Assembly: GCA_902363835.1 (NCBI GenBank)
Contig: CABJBM010000035.1
Location: forward strand, 1 to 54,139
DNA length: 54,139 bases
Reading direction: 5' to 3'
DNA from: Lachnospiraceae bacterium
GTDB lineage: Bacteria > Bacillota > Clostridia > Lachnospirales > Lachnospiraceae
A model generated the notes under the pieces. That model was given only the letters and a program-made list of their open reading frames with translations. It did no database searches and was not told the origin of the DNA. The position numbers and the translations under genes are program-made. Shown piece by piece: positions 1 to 8,184 of the stretch (the stretch's first letter is position 1; each line of letters opens with the position of its first letter).

Positions 1-166
1 TACCTATAAGGGCTTTTAAGGGTTTCTAAGGTTATCCAGTTGCCATTATTCTCAGTATATACGATAACTCACAGTCTTACCCATAACTTAAGATTATCCA
101 CCTTGCATATGCGCTCCAATATAGAAAAATTCAGAAAACTTTCACCTTCCATGCCCAGCCATATCA

Positions 167-931
167 TTAATAAATCCACTCCAGGTCATATTCTTTCATC
201 TGTTCTTCAATGTCTTCCTGAGGTTTTCCATCCATGACCGCTCCGGTAAAGCTGTCTATCTTGGCATATTTATACGTTCCATCCATATTAAATTTTCTGG
301 TCTCCAGCATCATATACGCCTTTTTGCTTACCTCTATCACCGCACTTTTCGTCAGGCCATCCTCCACCATGTATGTGGCAACACTGTTGTCAGGCAGGTC
401 TACACCCACTGTACCCACAAAAGCAACATCAAACCGGTAATTGGCGATCTGGTCAATCGTTATACTGCCTACGAATCCATCACGTCCCCAACTGAACGTA
501 CCCCCTATAAATATCACCTTTACAGTGATTGCCGTAGCCAATACCTGCATGACATCGATCATGTTGGTAACTACCGTAATCCGAATCATGGATTTTGCCA
601 GCAGTTTGGCCAGCTCCAGATTTGCCGTTGATATATCCAGAAAAATCATATCTCCGTCTTTAATCAAATCCATGGCTTTTTTAGCTATCATCTGCTTCAT
701 TTCGATATTTTTGTCTTTCCGTTGTGCCACATTCAGATCATGTACATTGATCCGGATTTTCATCGCTCCGCCGTAAGTTTTTTTCAACAGCCCTCTCTTC
801 TCCAACTGAGTCAAGTCCTTTCGGATGCTGTCTTCTGTTACGTCAAATTTCTCGCTTAGTTCTTTTACACGGACCGATCCTTTTTTATTGACCAACGAAA
901 CAATGGCATTCTGGCGTTCTTCAGCAAACAT
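167..931 (-). CDS. DeoR-family transcriptional regulator
   Basis: A full-length DeoR-family repressor of 254 residues. The N-terminus (about residues 1-57) is the family's winged helix-turn-helix, with the typical start MFAEERQNAIVSLV and the recognition-helix stretch VTEDSIRKDLTQLEKRGLL. The rest is the DeoR sensor domain, which resembles sugar-phosphate isomerases (GDMIFLDISTANLELAKLL, VIFIGGTFSWGRDGFVG). Such regulators usually sense a phosphorylated sugar and control a sugar operon, but no sugar gene lies beside it here; its target may lie left of the window or may have been lost with the decayed ABC locus to its right. It is a single-gene transcription unit reading leftward, and an AT-rich stretch at 960-1040 is the likely promoter zone. 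Family assignment is firm, ligand unknown. Confidence 0.9.
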   Translation of the reverse strand: MFAEERQNAIVSLVNKKGSVRVKELSEKFDVTEDSIRKDLTQLEKRGLLKKTYGGAMKIRINVHDLNVAQRKDKNIEMKQMIAKKAMDLIKDGDMIFLDISTANLELAKLLAKSMIRITVVTNMIDVMQVLATAITVKVIFIGGTFSWGRDGFVGSITIDQIANYRFDVAFVGTVGVDLPDNSVATYMVEDGLTKSAVIEVSKKAYMMLETRKFNMDGTYKYAKIDSFTGAVMDGKPQEDIEEQMKEYDLEWIY

Positions 932-1087
932 TGTAATTCCTCCCGTTAACCGGCCCTTAGCCGATATAATACAAATAATCTGGTACCTTGACCTTTTATT
1001 ATTATATCATATTCTTTATTGTTTTTCATTAATTAAATAGGAAAAAGTAAAATCCGCCTGCAGATAAAACCTGCCTGTAAGTAAAAA

Positions 1088-1117
1088 GAAGGCCTCAGCA
1101 AAATTGCCGAAGCCTTC
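1088..1117 (-). terminator. Intrinsic terminator after the broken ABC ATPase gene
   Basis: Two 14-nt arms (1088-1101 and 1104-1117) pair with G-U wobbles around a very short loop. On the minus strand the hairpin is followed by a T run (complement of 1083-1087). It sits just past the stop of the decayed FecE-like gene and would have ended that operon. Confidence 0.7.
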
Positions 1118-1143
1118 CTCTTCTATTTCACTGATCAGGACTT

Positions 1144-1765
1144 TTACGCCAATGCCTCTTCCATATGTTTCTTTGTCACCACTTCATCCACTTTGCCGAA
1201 TATGCTTTTCCCGCTGCGGTTCAAAATCAGCGCCTTATCAGATATCTTCAGCGCATGTACCGGATAATGGGTATTAAAAATACAGGATATGTTCTTTTCA
1301 TCTGTCAGACGCCGGATGGCATCCAGAATAATCAGCTGGTTTTTAAAGTCCAGATTGCTCTCCGTCTCACCAGCTTTCCTCTTAGATAATCAATCCCAAC
1401 ACTCCTGATCGCCTCATCATCAATTTCCACATCTGCCTTTTTAGGGCGGCTGTAGTTTCCGATGCGGGCACTGCGTCCAAGTAAAACTATCTCTTCCACC
1501 GTATAGGAAAAAAGGGAGGCTTTTGCCTGAGGAACATAGGCAATGGTCTGCCAGATATCTTTTACAGACATGTTCCATCCAGATAGCTTCCCCCTGATTT
1601 CCATTTCAGCAGACCCATCATATTGCGAAGCAGTGTGGTTTTTCCCACACCGTTAGGCCCCAGGACTGCCAGAACCTCTCCATCCTGAAGCCGGAATGTA
1701 ATTTCTGTTAATATTTCTTCCCCCGCCTTATATCCAAAGCATCCTTTCTTCACTTCAAAAATCAC
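1144..1765 (-). pseudogene. Broken FecE-like ABC transporter ATPase
   Basis: Pieces of one ABC ATPase of the iron-siderophore/cobalamin (FecE/BtuD) type lie in three successive reading frames. The first (1562-1765) has the start MIFEVKKGCFGYKAGEEILT and an intact Walker A, GPNGVGKTT. A one-base loss near 1575 shifts the frame; the text resumes as MSVKDIWQTIAYVPQ with the Q-loop and SYTVEEIVLLGR. Near 1375 a second lesion removes the signature motif (LSGGE) and Walker B, and the frame resumes as ESNLDFKNQLIILDAIRRL, running through the switch histidine (FNTHYP) to a stop at 1144. With signature and Walker B gone the protein cannot be functional. The first ATG overlaps the end of the FecCD remnant upstream, as in an ordinary FecCD-FecE operon. 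Confidence 0.85.
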
Positions 1766-2088
1766 ACCCCTCCTCCTTCTGTCTTTCTCAGCAATAGAAT
1801 AAATACCGGCGCTCCGATGACTGCCGTCAGGATTGACAAGGGAATTCTGACAGCCTGCCTTGCCTTCCTTTCGTACGGTTCCAGATCAAGCTTGATCTCC
1901 TCTTTGTTAGCCAGCTTTTCCATCAGCCGTTTATAGATGTTGAGAATATCTTCTTCCCAATAGTTAGTGTAAGCCAACTCAAAATCAATATTTAGCCGGT
2001 CCTTTATATCCATGGCCAATTGCTCCCAGGGCCCCATGGTCTTGCTCTTGCCAATTCCTCCCTTCCCGTATACCGCTATCTTTATCAT
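1762..2088 (-). pseudogene. In-frame fusion scar: nitrogenase-like pieces plus FecCD permease tail
   Basis: An open frame of 108 residues made of three unrelated pieces. Residues 1-17 (MIKIAVYGKGGIGKSKT) are the N-terminus of a NifH-type iron protein, cut inside the P-loop. Residues about 18-80 (including FELAYTNYWEEDILNIYKRL) resemble part of a nitrogenase component-1-like (NifD/NifE family) subunit; this part is the least certain. Residues about 81-108 (RIPLSILTAVIGAPVFILLL) are the last membrane segment of a FecCD permease. A good ribosome site (AAGGAGAG) precedes the start. The simplest reading is that two deletions collapsed an operon of NifH-like, NifD/E-like, FecCD and FecE genes. A translated product is possible but no function is expected. 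Confidence 0.7.
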
Positions 2089-2094
2089 ATATAA

Positions 2095-2556
2095 CTCTCC
2101 TTAGGTCGCTTTTATCTTCCTTTTTTAGTGATCCCCCTTGTTATGGTATTCAACAAACAGTTCACCTGGCTGTACGGCAAAGAGTTTACGGACTTGTTTT
2201 TGGAAAATGCCTCCATCCTTGATATGCCGGTTCAATCTCTCCTAAGTGTCCAAAAAGGGCTCACTCCTGCGACAATTACTCCCTCCATCTTCGCTTTCCG
2301 GGCAGATGAAACACTGCTTTCACTCCGGTATCCGAAAGAGGGGGCCTTAACCGTTCCTTCCTTTATCGCTGTAAAAAACACACTGTCAGCCGATCTTGCC
2401 GGATACATTCTTTCAAAACTCTTTACCGTGGACTTTTGTAATTATTTTGCTGAACAAGGGGAAATACAGCCCTGTTTCCAGCAGACCAAGGATGTGAACA
2501 TGGTAGCTGAGCATCCATTCCACTTTGTATATCCGGATTTTTCTAAAACCACTTAA
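2095..2556 (+). pseudogene. C-terminal remnant of an ABC solute-binding protein
   Basis: An open frame with no convincing start; the first possible one is GTG at 2128, without a ribosome site, and the frame is open back to a stop at 2092-2094. The protein text (PKEGALTVPSFIAVKN, LAGYILSKLFTVDFCNYFAE) looks like the C-terminal lobe of an iron/spermidine-type extracellular solute-binding protein. The N-terminal lobe and signal peptide are missing. It faces the broken ABC genes head-to-head across a 40-base gap, so the deletion that fused the nitrogenase-like and FecCD pieces may also have removed its 5' part. Family assignment is by resemblance only. Confidence 0.5.
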
Positions 2557-2574
2557 AGGGTATTCGCAGCAAAA

Positions 2575-2608
2575 GAAAGCTTCGGTAAAATCTACCGAGC
2601 CTTCTTTC
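2575..2608 (+). terminator. Terminator after the solute-binding-protein remnant
   Basis: Arms at 2575-2587 and 2593-2608 form a hairpin with one bulge, ending in a T-rich stretch (TTCTTTCTG). It lies 20 bases past the stop of the remnant gene and faces the end of the CooS gene. Confidence 0.5.
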
Positions 2609-2668
2609 TGCAAAGCCTATAAAGCCTGACTTTTTATCTTACAGGGCATTTCTTTTCCTGCCTGGAAT

Positions 2669-4594
2669 CTAACTCAGACCCATTTTCTTTCTCTTTTTCA
2701 TGATATGGTCTTCAATATCTTTTGCCACCTGCACCGGGTCATCTCCCAAAGCTACTTTTCCTCCGGTTAAGCCCTCCACATCTTCTGTGAACAATTTCAC
2801 AAGCTCTGGTGCGCCGGTGATAAAGGGAGTTGGGGACAGATGGGTATAAGCCCCGTATGCCACTGCAAACAAGCCGTCTATGGTCGCCTTTTGTTCCATC
2901 CATTCCGGAGCTGTTACAGCAATCGGCAGATCGGAAATGTCAGCATCTAAATGATCAGCCAGGGCCGTCACAAGCATTGACATCCTTCCTGTATCCGTAC
3001 AGGTTCCAAAGCTTAACACCGGTGGGATCCCGAGTGCTCTGCACACTCCCTGCAAGCCTTCTCCCGCCTGATCAATGGCATCTAAATTACACATTCCAGC
3101 AACTTCCAGCCCATGGTTTCCACAGCCTCCTGCCACCACCAGGATGTCCTTTTTAATCAGTTCCTTTGCTAAATTCACCGTATTCCAATCCTGGGGGCCG
3201 TTTCTTAATGTGGAGCAGTTAGCTAAGGCAACAATTCCCTTTAACTGGCCTTTTGCAATCACATCCACCAGATTATTTAAATCATTTCCTATAGCGCCCA
3301 ACACCGCTTCCGTGGAAAATCCGGCTATGGCCTTTTGTTTGTATTTTGGCACCATTGGCTTGATTTGCTTATGCCGTTTCTTAAAATTATCAATGGCAAT
3401 GTGGATGCATTTTTCCGCCATTTCTTCTGCCTTCTTGGGATAATAAGGCATTTTGTGTTCTGTACCTGGAACTCCGATGATCGTGCTGACACTCACCAGG
3501 GCAACCTGATATTTTTCCGCATACTGGTCAATGGCCGGAGGAGAACAGTTCTCCTCCATGACAAATGCGTCCACAGTCCCTGTTGCCAAAAACGGCTCAA
3601 TGGCCAGCCAGTTTCCCATAAGGCCTACAAATACATCATCCACTTCAAATCTCTGGAGCATTTCCTGCCCTGTTTCAATGGACCCCACAATATGGATCCC
3701 CTTTGCCCCGGCCTGTTTGGCCAGATCCTGAAACTCCTGCTTTCTTGCCATCTGTAAAGCGGCGACTCCGATCCATGGCTGATGTCCGTTAAATGCTATA
3801 TTTACATAATCAGGGTCCATGATTCCTAAATCCACATCCACTTCATGAGGCATGGGAGTTCCGAATAAAATATCCTGGGTCATTTCCAGACCGATTTGAG
3901 CGGTGTAGATTGTGGACAAACCCAAGCGCAGGGCCTTTGTTGCCAGGGAAACGTAATCACCGTCTACGTTAGTCAGACAGCTAGCAATGCTGTTCTGCAC
4001 TTCATGTTCCACACCGGAGGGGTAAATGTGTAAATCTTCCCAGACCTTTTTCCGTTTCTTCGGGGAAAAGACCTCCACCATGACGCTTTTCTCATCAGGG
4101 CCTGATTTCATTTCCTGATCAAGAAATTCTGCAAGGCAGACAGCCATCTGATTCACATCCTGATTTGTGTTGATTCCGGTTTTTTCACACATCCATTTCA
4201 ACTTATCAACATCCTTGATCTGGAAAACCGTATTGCCCTTCCCTGTTTCCTTTAAGGTCCGGAAGGCTTCATATGCATGGTGGGCATAGGTGGCTGCTCC
4301 CATAATATTTCTCATGAGAAGATTTCTCATGGCCATGGCGTCCGGGCCGATTCCGCAGACACCTTTTTCCGGGCCCTTCTGCCCGTTGAGCCTGCAGGGT
4401 CCATTGGTACATAATTGACAGCTTAATCCCTGCAAACAAAATTTGCACCGTATCTTTTCCTGCTCATCCCATCTGGAAAATACACTTGATAAGCCGTCAT
4501 CCCGTATCCTCACCAGCATCTCTTCTACGGAGTCATGATAGCTTACCCGTCCTTCTGTTTTTTCTAAAACCGTCTCTGGCATATTTACCTCCAT
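2669..4594 (-). CDS. cooS: CooS-type carbon monoxide dehydrogenase with an altered active site
   Basis: A CooS-family protein of 641 residues, the usual length. Cysteines for the B cluster are present (C59, C62, C67, C80). The D-cluster region reads CKFCLQGLSC: C50 and an extra C53, with Ser58 where typical enzymes have the second D-cluster Cys. For the C cluster (Ni-Fe-S), His271, Cys350, Cys460, Cys491 and Cys532 match the known ligands, and Lys569 matches the catalytic lysine. However, the usual CCTGNE motif reads IETGQE, putting Glu307 in place of the ligand Cys295, and the His relay GHSGHAKHLAH reads TYAHHAYEAFR, replacing catalytic His93 by Tyr103. No CooC, CooF or acetyl-CoA synthase gene is nearby. 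It is probably a CODH homologue with a different cluster or reaction. Alignment to Carboxydothermus CODH-II numbering is from memory. Confidence 0.9.
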   Translation of the reverse strand: MEVNMPETVLEKTEGRVSYHDSVEEMLVRIRDDGLSSVFSRWDEQEKIRCKFCLQGLSCQLCTNGPCRLNGQKGPEKGVCGIGPDAMAMRNLLMRNIMGAATYAHHAYEAFRTLKETGKGNTVFQIKDVDKLKWMCEKTGINTNQDVNQMAVCLAEFLDQEMKSGPDEKSVMVEVFSPKKRKKVWEDLHIYPSGVEHEVQNSIASCLTNVDGDYVSLATKALRLGLSTIYTAQIGLEMTQDILFGTPMPHEVDVDLGIMDPDYVNIAFNGHQPWIGVAALQMARKQEFQDLAKQAGAKGIHIVGSIETGQEMLQRFEVDDVFVGLMGNWLAIEPFLATGTVDAFVMEENCSPPAIDQYAEKYQVALVSVSTIIGVPGTEHKMPYYPKKAEEMAEKCIHIAIDNFKKRHKQIKPMVPKYKQKAIAGFSTEAVLGAIGNDLNNLVDVIAKGQLKGIVALANCSTLRNGPQDWNTVNLAKELIKKDILVVAGGCGNHGLEVAGMCNLDAIDQAGEGLQGVCRALGIPPVLSFGTCTDTGRMSMLVTALADHLDADISDLPIAVTAPEWMEQKATIDGLFAVAYGAYTHLSPTPFITGAPELVKLFTEDVEGLTGGKVALGDDPVQVAKDIEDHIMKKRKKMGLS

Positions 4595-4683
4595 TAAATT
4601 ATTATTCAGTCAGTAGTATGCCAAATTTTAGAAATACCTATTCTGTTTTTATACAATATTCAGCAATCCTTATGCCTGTCCTC

Positions 4684-5307
4684 TCACCCTCCCAAGGTCA
4701 CATCCTGCCTGGAATACCATTCAATGGCATCATATACGTGCTGGGGCGTGAAATCCGGCCAAAAATCATCAACAACATACATATCCGAATAAACGGACTG
4801 CACCGGCAAAAAACCGGACAGCCTCCTGCGCCCTCCCCACCGGATCACCAGATCGATCCTGGATACATCGGCGGTTTTTAAAGCAGGGCCTATGACCCCG
4901 TCATGAAGTCCCAAATCCCATTCCCAGCTGTAATTCACCAGAAAATTGATTTTTATCCCGCCGCTTCCGAACTGGTGTCTGCTGGTATAAGGCTTCAGCT
5001 CCTCCGGAAACATGGCAGATGTAGTCTTTCCCAAAACCAGCAATTCCGCATCTTCTTTGGCCAGCTCCTCCACTGCCTTTACACATGCCTTTGAAAAAGC
5101 CTCTCTCTGAATGGAAGGACGCTTTGTATTATCCACCGTAAACCCATAAAAGGTCATTTCCTTTATTCCCAGCTTCCTGCAAAGATGGTAAAGAGTCATT
5201 CCAGGGGATATTCCCCTGTCATACCCGTCCTCTTTTTCCATTCCCTTTCCAACGGCCCAGCGGCGGTTTCCGTCTGGTATGATTCCGATGTGCTTTGGAA
5301 TTCTCAT
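4684..5307 (-). CDS. Divergent cis-prenyltransferase (UppS family)
   Basis: A 207-residue protein of the undecaprenyl diphosphate synthase family, shorter than the usual 240-250. Family landmarks are clear: HIGIIPDGNRRWA with the essential Asp12, FTVDNTKRP (usually FSTENWKRP), and DLVIRWGGRRRLSGF ... YSDMYVVDDFWPDF near the C-terminus. Several conserved residues differ: the usual His after the first motif is Tyr29, the NYGGR motif reads NYSWEW, GEQR reads GRRR, and the Glu of YSE is Asp. The core bacterial UppS gene normally sits with cdsA, dxr and rpsB, so this is probably a second, specialised paralogue. It lies between the LysR regulator and CooS on the same strand and may be co-transcribed with CooS (89-base gap). 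Confidence 0.8.
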   Translation of the reverse strand: MRIPKHIGIIPDGNRRWAVGKGMEKEDGYDRGISPGMTLYHLCRKLGIKEMTFYGFTVDNTKRPSIQREAFSKACVKAVEELAKEDAELLVLGKTTSAMFPEELKPYTSRHQFGSGGIKINFLVNYSWEWDLGLHDGVIGPALKTADVSRIDLVIRWGGRRRLSGFLPVQSVYSDMYVVDDFWPDFTPQHVYDAIEWYSRQDVTLGG

Positions 5308-5405
5308 ACACGTTTCCTCCGTTTTTCCTGCTTATTTGAATCATATAAAAAGTATTGCCATTTTTTCCCGTTCCATAATTCCATCTCAGGAAATATACTG
5401 GGCTG

Positions 5406-6320
5406 TCAGTACAGGCCGTTATATTTAGGAATCGGAAAGTCCAGCTCATAGGTTTTACACAAATCAATAAATCCGCGGGCCGACTGTGTTAAAAATTTAT
5501 TTTTGTGATATACAATGGAAAACTTTCGCTGAAGATTTATCCCATCCACATCAAAAGCATGGATCAATCCATGTTTCAGCGGTCCCAATATCATTCTTCG
5601 CGGAAGAACGGCAATGCCCAAACCATGAATGACCGCATTTACCAGCGCAGTCGTACTGGTGGATTCCCATACAGGAAAAACCGAAAATCCCTCAGCCTGC
5701 GTCGCGCTGTCAAATTCCTCCCGGGTGCCGCTGCCTTTTTCACGCAATAAAAACCTCTGCTTTTTAAACTGTTCAATGGATACCTTCTGGCCGGGGGAGA
5801 ATGGCCCATTTACAGAACATATGGCTGTTAAGGAGTCCTCCATATATTCCTCACAAATCAAATTGGGGGTATGAACTGCCCCCTCTATAAATGCAAAATC
5901 CAGCTTGTTGGACTGCAGCTGATCTTCTAACAAATCTGACGAGCTGATGCAGACCCTCACATCCATTCCCGGATACAGAACGCCATAAGCACTTATGTAG
6001 CTTGGCATGAACTGTGACCCAATGGTAATGCTGGCCCCGACCCGCAATATCCCGATTGAATCCCAGTCCCGCAATCCTTTTTCCATAGTATCAAACAATG
6101 ACAGGATATGGGTAGCATAATCCCGCATCTGGTTCCCCGCTTCCGTGATAAAGAGCTGTCTTGACATTCTTTCAAACAGAAGAACACCATAATAATTTTC
6201 CAGTTCTTTCAGCGCCAGGCTTACGGCAGGCTGGGTCATAAATAAGACCTCCGCCGCTCTGGTAACACTGTTCCCATTCTCACAAACTGCAAGAAATATT
6301 TTAATGTGACGAAGTGTCAT
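5406..6320 (-). CDS. LysR-family transcriptional regulator
   Basis: A standard LysR regulator of 304 residues: N-terminal winged helix-turn-helix (MTLRHIKIFLAVCENGNSVT ... MTQPAVSLALKELE, residues about 1-60) and a two-lobed ligand-binding domain with the typical GILRVGASITIGSQFMPSYI opening. It is divergent from the chromate-type transporter pair at 6426, with a candidate operator between them, and is upstream of the prenyltransferase and CooS genes on its own strand. It could therefore control either side. Its effector is not predictable from sequence. Confidence 0.92.
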   Translation of the reverse strand: MTLRHIKIFLAVCENGNSVTRAAEVLFMTQPAVSLALKELENYYGVLLFERMSRQLFITEAGNQMRDYATHILSLFDTMEKGLRDWDSIGILRVGASITIGSQFMPSYISAYGVLYPGMDVRVCISSSDLLEDQLQSNKLDFAFIEGAVHTPNLICEEYMEDSLTAICSVNGPFSPGQKVSIEQFKKQRFLLREKGSGTREEFDSATQAEGFSVFPVWESTSTTALVNAVIHGLGIAVLPRRMILGPLKHGLIHAFDVDGINLQRKFSIVYHKNKFLTQSARGFIDLCKTYELDFPIPKYNGLY

Positions 6321-6349
6321 GGCCGTACCTCCGATTCATATTCTATTAC

Positions 6350-6364
6350 TTATGATTATGATAA
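6350..6364. promoter_or_regulatory. Candidate LysR box between divergent genes
   Basis: The stretch TTATGATTATGATAA is an interrupted palindrome (TTAT-N7-ATAA) that contains the T-N11-A core typical of LysR binding sites. It sits 29 bases before the LysR start and 61 bases before the transporter start, the expected place for an autoregulated divergent operator. Binding is inferred. Confidence 0.5.
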
Positions 6365-6425
6365 AATAATACTATTTTTAATATAAATCTGCAAGTGATA
6401 TACTGAAGCCACAGGAGGAAGTACA

Positions 6426-6998
6426 ATGAAAAAAAGCAAAATATACTGGCAATTATTTGCCTCAACATTTCAATTAAGTTCATTTACATTCGGCGGCGGC
6501 TTTGTAATCATCCCGCTTATGCGAAAAAAATTTGTGGAGAAGCTCCATTGGCTGGAGGAAGATGAAATGATGGATCTTACGGCCATCGCCCAGTCCGCTC
6601 CCGGCGCAATTGCCGTAAATGCCTCCATTTTGGTAGGCTATCGCGTTGCCGGAATATCAGGAGCACTTGTAACCGTACTCGGTACGGTATTGCCTCCCCT
6701 GATTATATTGTCAATCATCTCATACTTTTATGTGGCCTTTCGCAATAATCATATAGTAAACCTTGTTATGAAAGGTATGGCTGCAGGCGTGGTTGCCGTT
6801 ATTTTCGATGTGGTGTTCACCATGGCACGTTCCGTATTACAGGAAAAACGTCTTTTATTGCTGGCAGTGCTTTTAGGTGCCTTTGCCGCAGCCTGCATCT
6901 TCAAGGTGAATGTGATTCCAATTATATTAATCTGCGGAATTGTAGGGGCATTGGATACCTTGCATAGAGAACGGCAGACAAGGAGGCAGGGAGAATGA
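6426..6998 (+). CDS. chrA: Chromate-transporter (CHR) family protein, first half-size subunit
   Basis: A 190-residue membrane protein of the CHR family. It is a half-size form; pairs of such genes replace the single long ChrA. Family marks are FGGGFVIIPLM near residue 23, the acidic-aromatic stretch LHWLEEDEMMDLTAIAQSAPGAIAVNAS, and about five hydrophobic segments. Ribosome site AGGAGG lies 8 bases before the ATG. It overlaps the next gene by four bases, so the two halves are translated together and presumably form a heterodimer. The substrate in Clostridia is unproven; chromate is the family name, not evidence for this pair. Confidence 0.88.
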   Translation: MKKSKIYWQLFASTFQLSSFTFGGGFVIIPLMRKKFVEKLHWLEEDEMMDLTAIAQSAPGAIAVNASILVGYRVAGISGALVTVLGTVLPPLIILSIISYFYVAFRNNHIVNLVMKGMAAGVVAVIFDVVFTMARSVLQEKRLLLLAVLLGAFAAACIFKVNVIPIILICGIVGALDTLHRERQTRRQGE

Positions 6999-7570
6999 TC
7001 TATTTAGAGTTATTCTGGAGTTTTTTTCAAATCGGATTGTTCAGCATTGGAGGCGGCTACGCTGCTATGCCCCTTATTGAACATCAGGTGGTTGAGGTCC
7101 ATCCCTGGCTGACAATGACCCAGTTCAGCGACATCATCACGATTTCCCAAATGACCCCCGGCCCCATTGCAATCAACTCAGCAACTTTTGTGGGAATCCA
7201 GGTAGGCGGTATTTGGGGCGCAGTGGTCGCGACCCTTGGGTGTGTGTTCCCTTCCTGTGTGATTGTTATGCTTTTGGCCTTTGTCTATTATAAATACCGG
7301 ACACTTACTATTATTCAGGGAGTCCTTTCCGGACTGCGGCCCGCTGTGGTGGCTATGATTGCCAGCGCCGGAGTGTCCCTGCTCCTTTCATCCTTTTGGG
7401 GTAATGACGGGGTAATATCCATTTCAATGACTGACTGGATAGCCGTGTTAATCTTTTTAACCGCATTGGTCACATTACGGAAGCGGAAACCAAATCCCAT
7501 AGTTGTTATGGTATGTTCCGGCATATTAGGTCTGATCTGTTACCAGCTCTTTCCAGGAGGCGGCATATGA
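6995..7570 (+). CDS. chrA: Chromate-transporter (CHR) family protein, second half-size subunit
   Basis: The partner of the preceding gene, 191 residues. It repeats the same marks with its own variation: FSIGGGYAAMPLI, HPWLTMTQFSDIITISQMTPGPIAINSATFVG and five or so membrane segments. The start overlaps the preceding stop (ATGA) and its stop overlaps the start of the following gene (ATGA), so all three genes form one translationally coupled operon. Confidence 0.88.
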   Translation: MIYLELFWSFFQIGLFSIGGGYAAMPLIEHQVVEVHPWLTMTQFSDIITISQMTPGPIAINSATFVGIQVGGIWGAVVATLGCVFPSCVIVMLLAFVYYKYRTLTIIQGVLSGLRPAVVAMIASAGVSLLLSSFWGNDGVISISMTDWIAVLIFLTALVTLRKRKPNPIVVMVCSGILGLICYQLFPGGGI

Positions 7571-8103
7571 AGAAATATCTTTTAAAATCAGGAATTCTTT
7601 ACAAAAGGGAACAGGAAACCATTGGCCCTGCCCTGGCAAACATTAAAAATCGTTTATGTGGTCTGGAAAGACAGATTTTTGTGGAAGAACAGCAATTTCT
7701 TGCAGGCATCCAGACAGACTTAAAACCAACGGAATATGTTAAGGGGGCCTGCCCTAAAAAGTATTTTTTGAAAAACCACAATGGTGAAATACTCATGTCC
7801 GGTTTTCCCAAATATGCCAAAGGCCAGGATCCTGCTGATACAGGCTGGCCTGTTTACAGAATGCCCCGTATAGATTCTGTGGACCTTTTGCTGCAGGATC
7901 ATTACGGCTCCCTGCAAATGATAAACAGTCAGAACTATCTGCTGTCCGACCTATCCGGTCAGGGTACCCTTAATGTTTTCCACCGTGGTGTCATTGGCGG
8001 CTGGAATATTGAAGCGCCGGAAGAATTCAGCCCTGAGATCATATGCAGTATTTTTGTGTTCTGCCGCTACTTGGAGCAGGAGAACGAACTGATCGTTGTA
8101 TAG
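7567..8103 (+). CDS. Uncharacterised protein coupled to the transporter pair
   Basis: A 178-residue soluble protein starting at the ATG that overlaps the preceding stop. No signal peptide or membrane segment is seen. The text has an N-terminal stretch (RQIFVEEQQFLAGIQ), a middle strand-rich part (FLKNHNGEILMSGFPKY) and a conserved-looking C-terminal part (GVIGGWNIEAPEEF ... FCRYLEQENELIVV). The alternating strand pattern and the GW-IEAP motif faintly recall tubby-C-terminal/LURP-one-like folds, but I cannot assign it. The overlap implies co-expression with the CHR transporter and perhaps the LysR-controlled function. Confidence 0.7.
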   Translation: MKKYLLKSGILYKREQETIGPALANIKNRLCGLERQIFVEEQQFLAGIQTDLKPTEYVKGACPKKYFLKNHNGEILMSGFPKYAKGQDPADTGWPVYRMPRIDSVDLLLQDHYGSLQMINSQNYLLSDLSGQGTLNVFHRGVIGGWNIEAPEEFSPEIICSIFVFCRYLEQENELIVV

Positions 8104-8141
8104 AAGATTTTTAAGCTGTAGCTATCCGGAACAAACAAAAA

Positions 8142-8166
8142 GGTCCATCAGTTATGCTGATGGACC
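8142..8166 (-). terminator. Intrinsic terminator of the cystine operon
   Basis: A perfect 10-bp stem (8142-8151 with 8157-8166) with a 5-base loop. On the minus strand it is followed by TTTTTGTTTG, a good T run. It ends the minus-strand sulfur operon and, lacking a T run on the plus strand, probably does so in that direction only. Confidence 0.85.
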
Positions 8167-8184
8167 TCAGACTGAAGACAAAAC

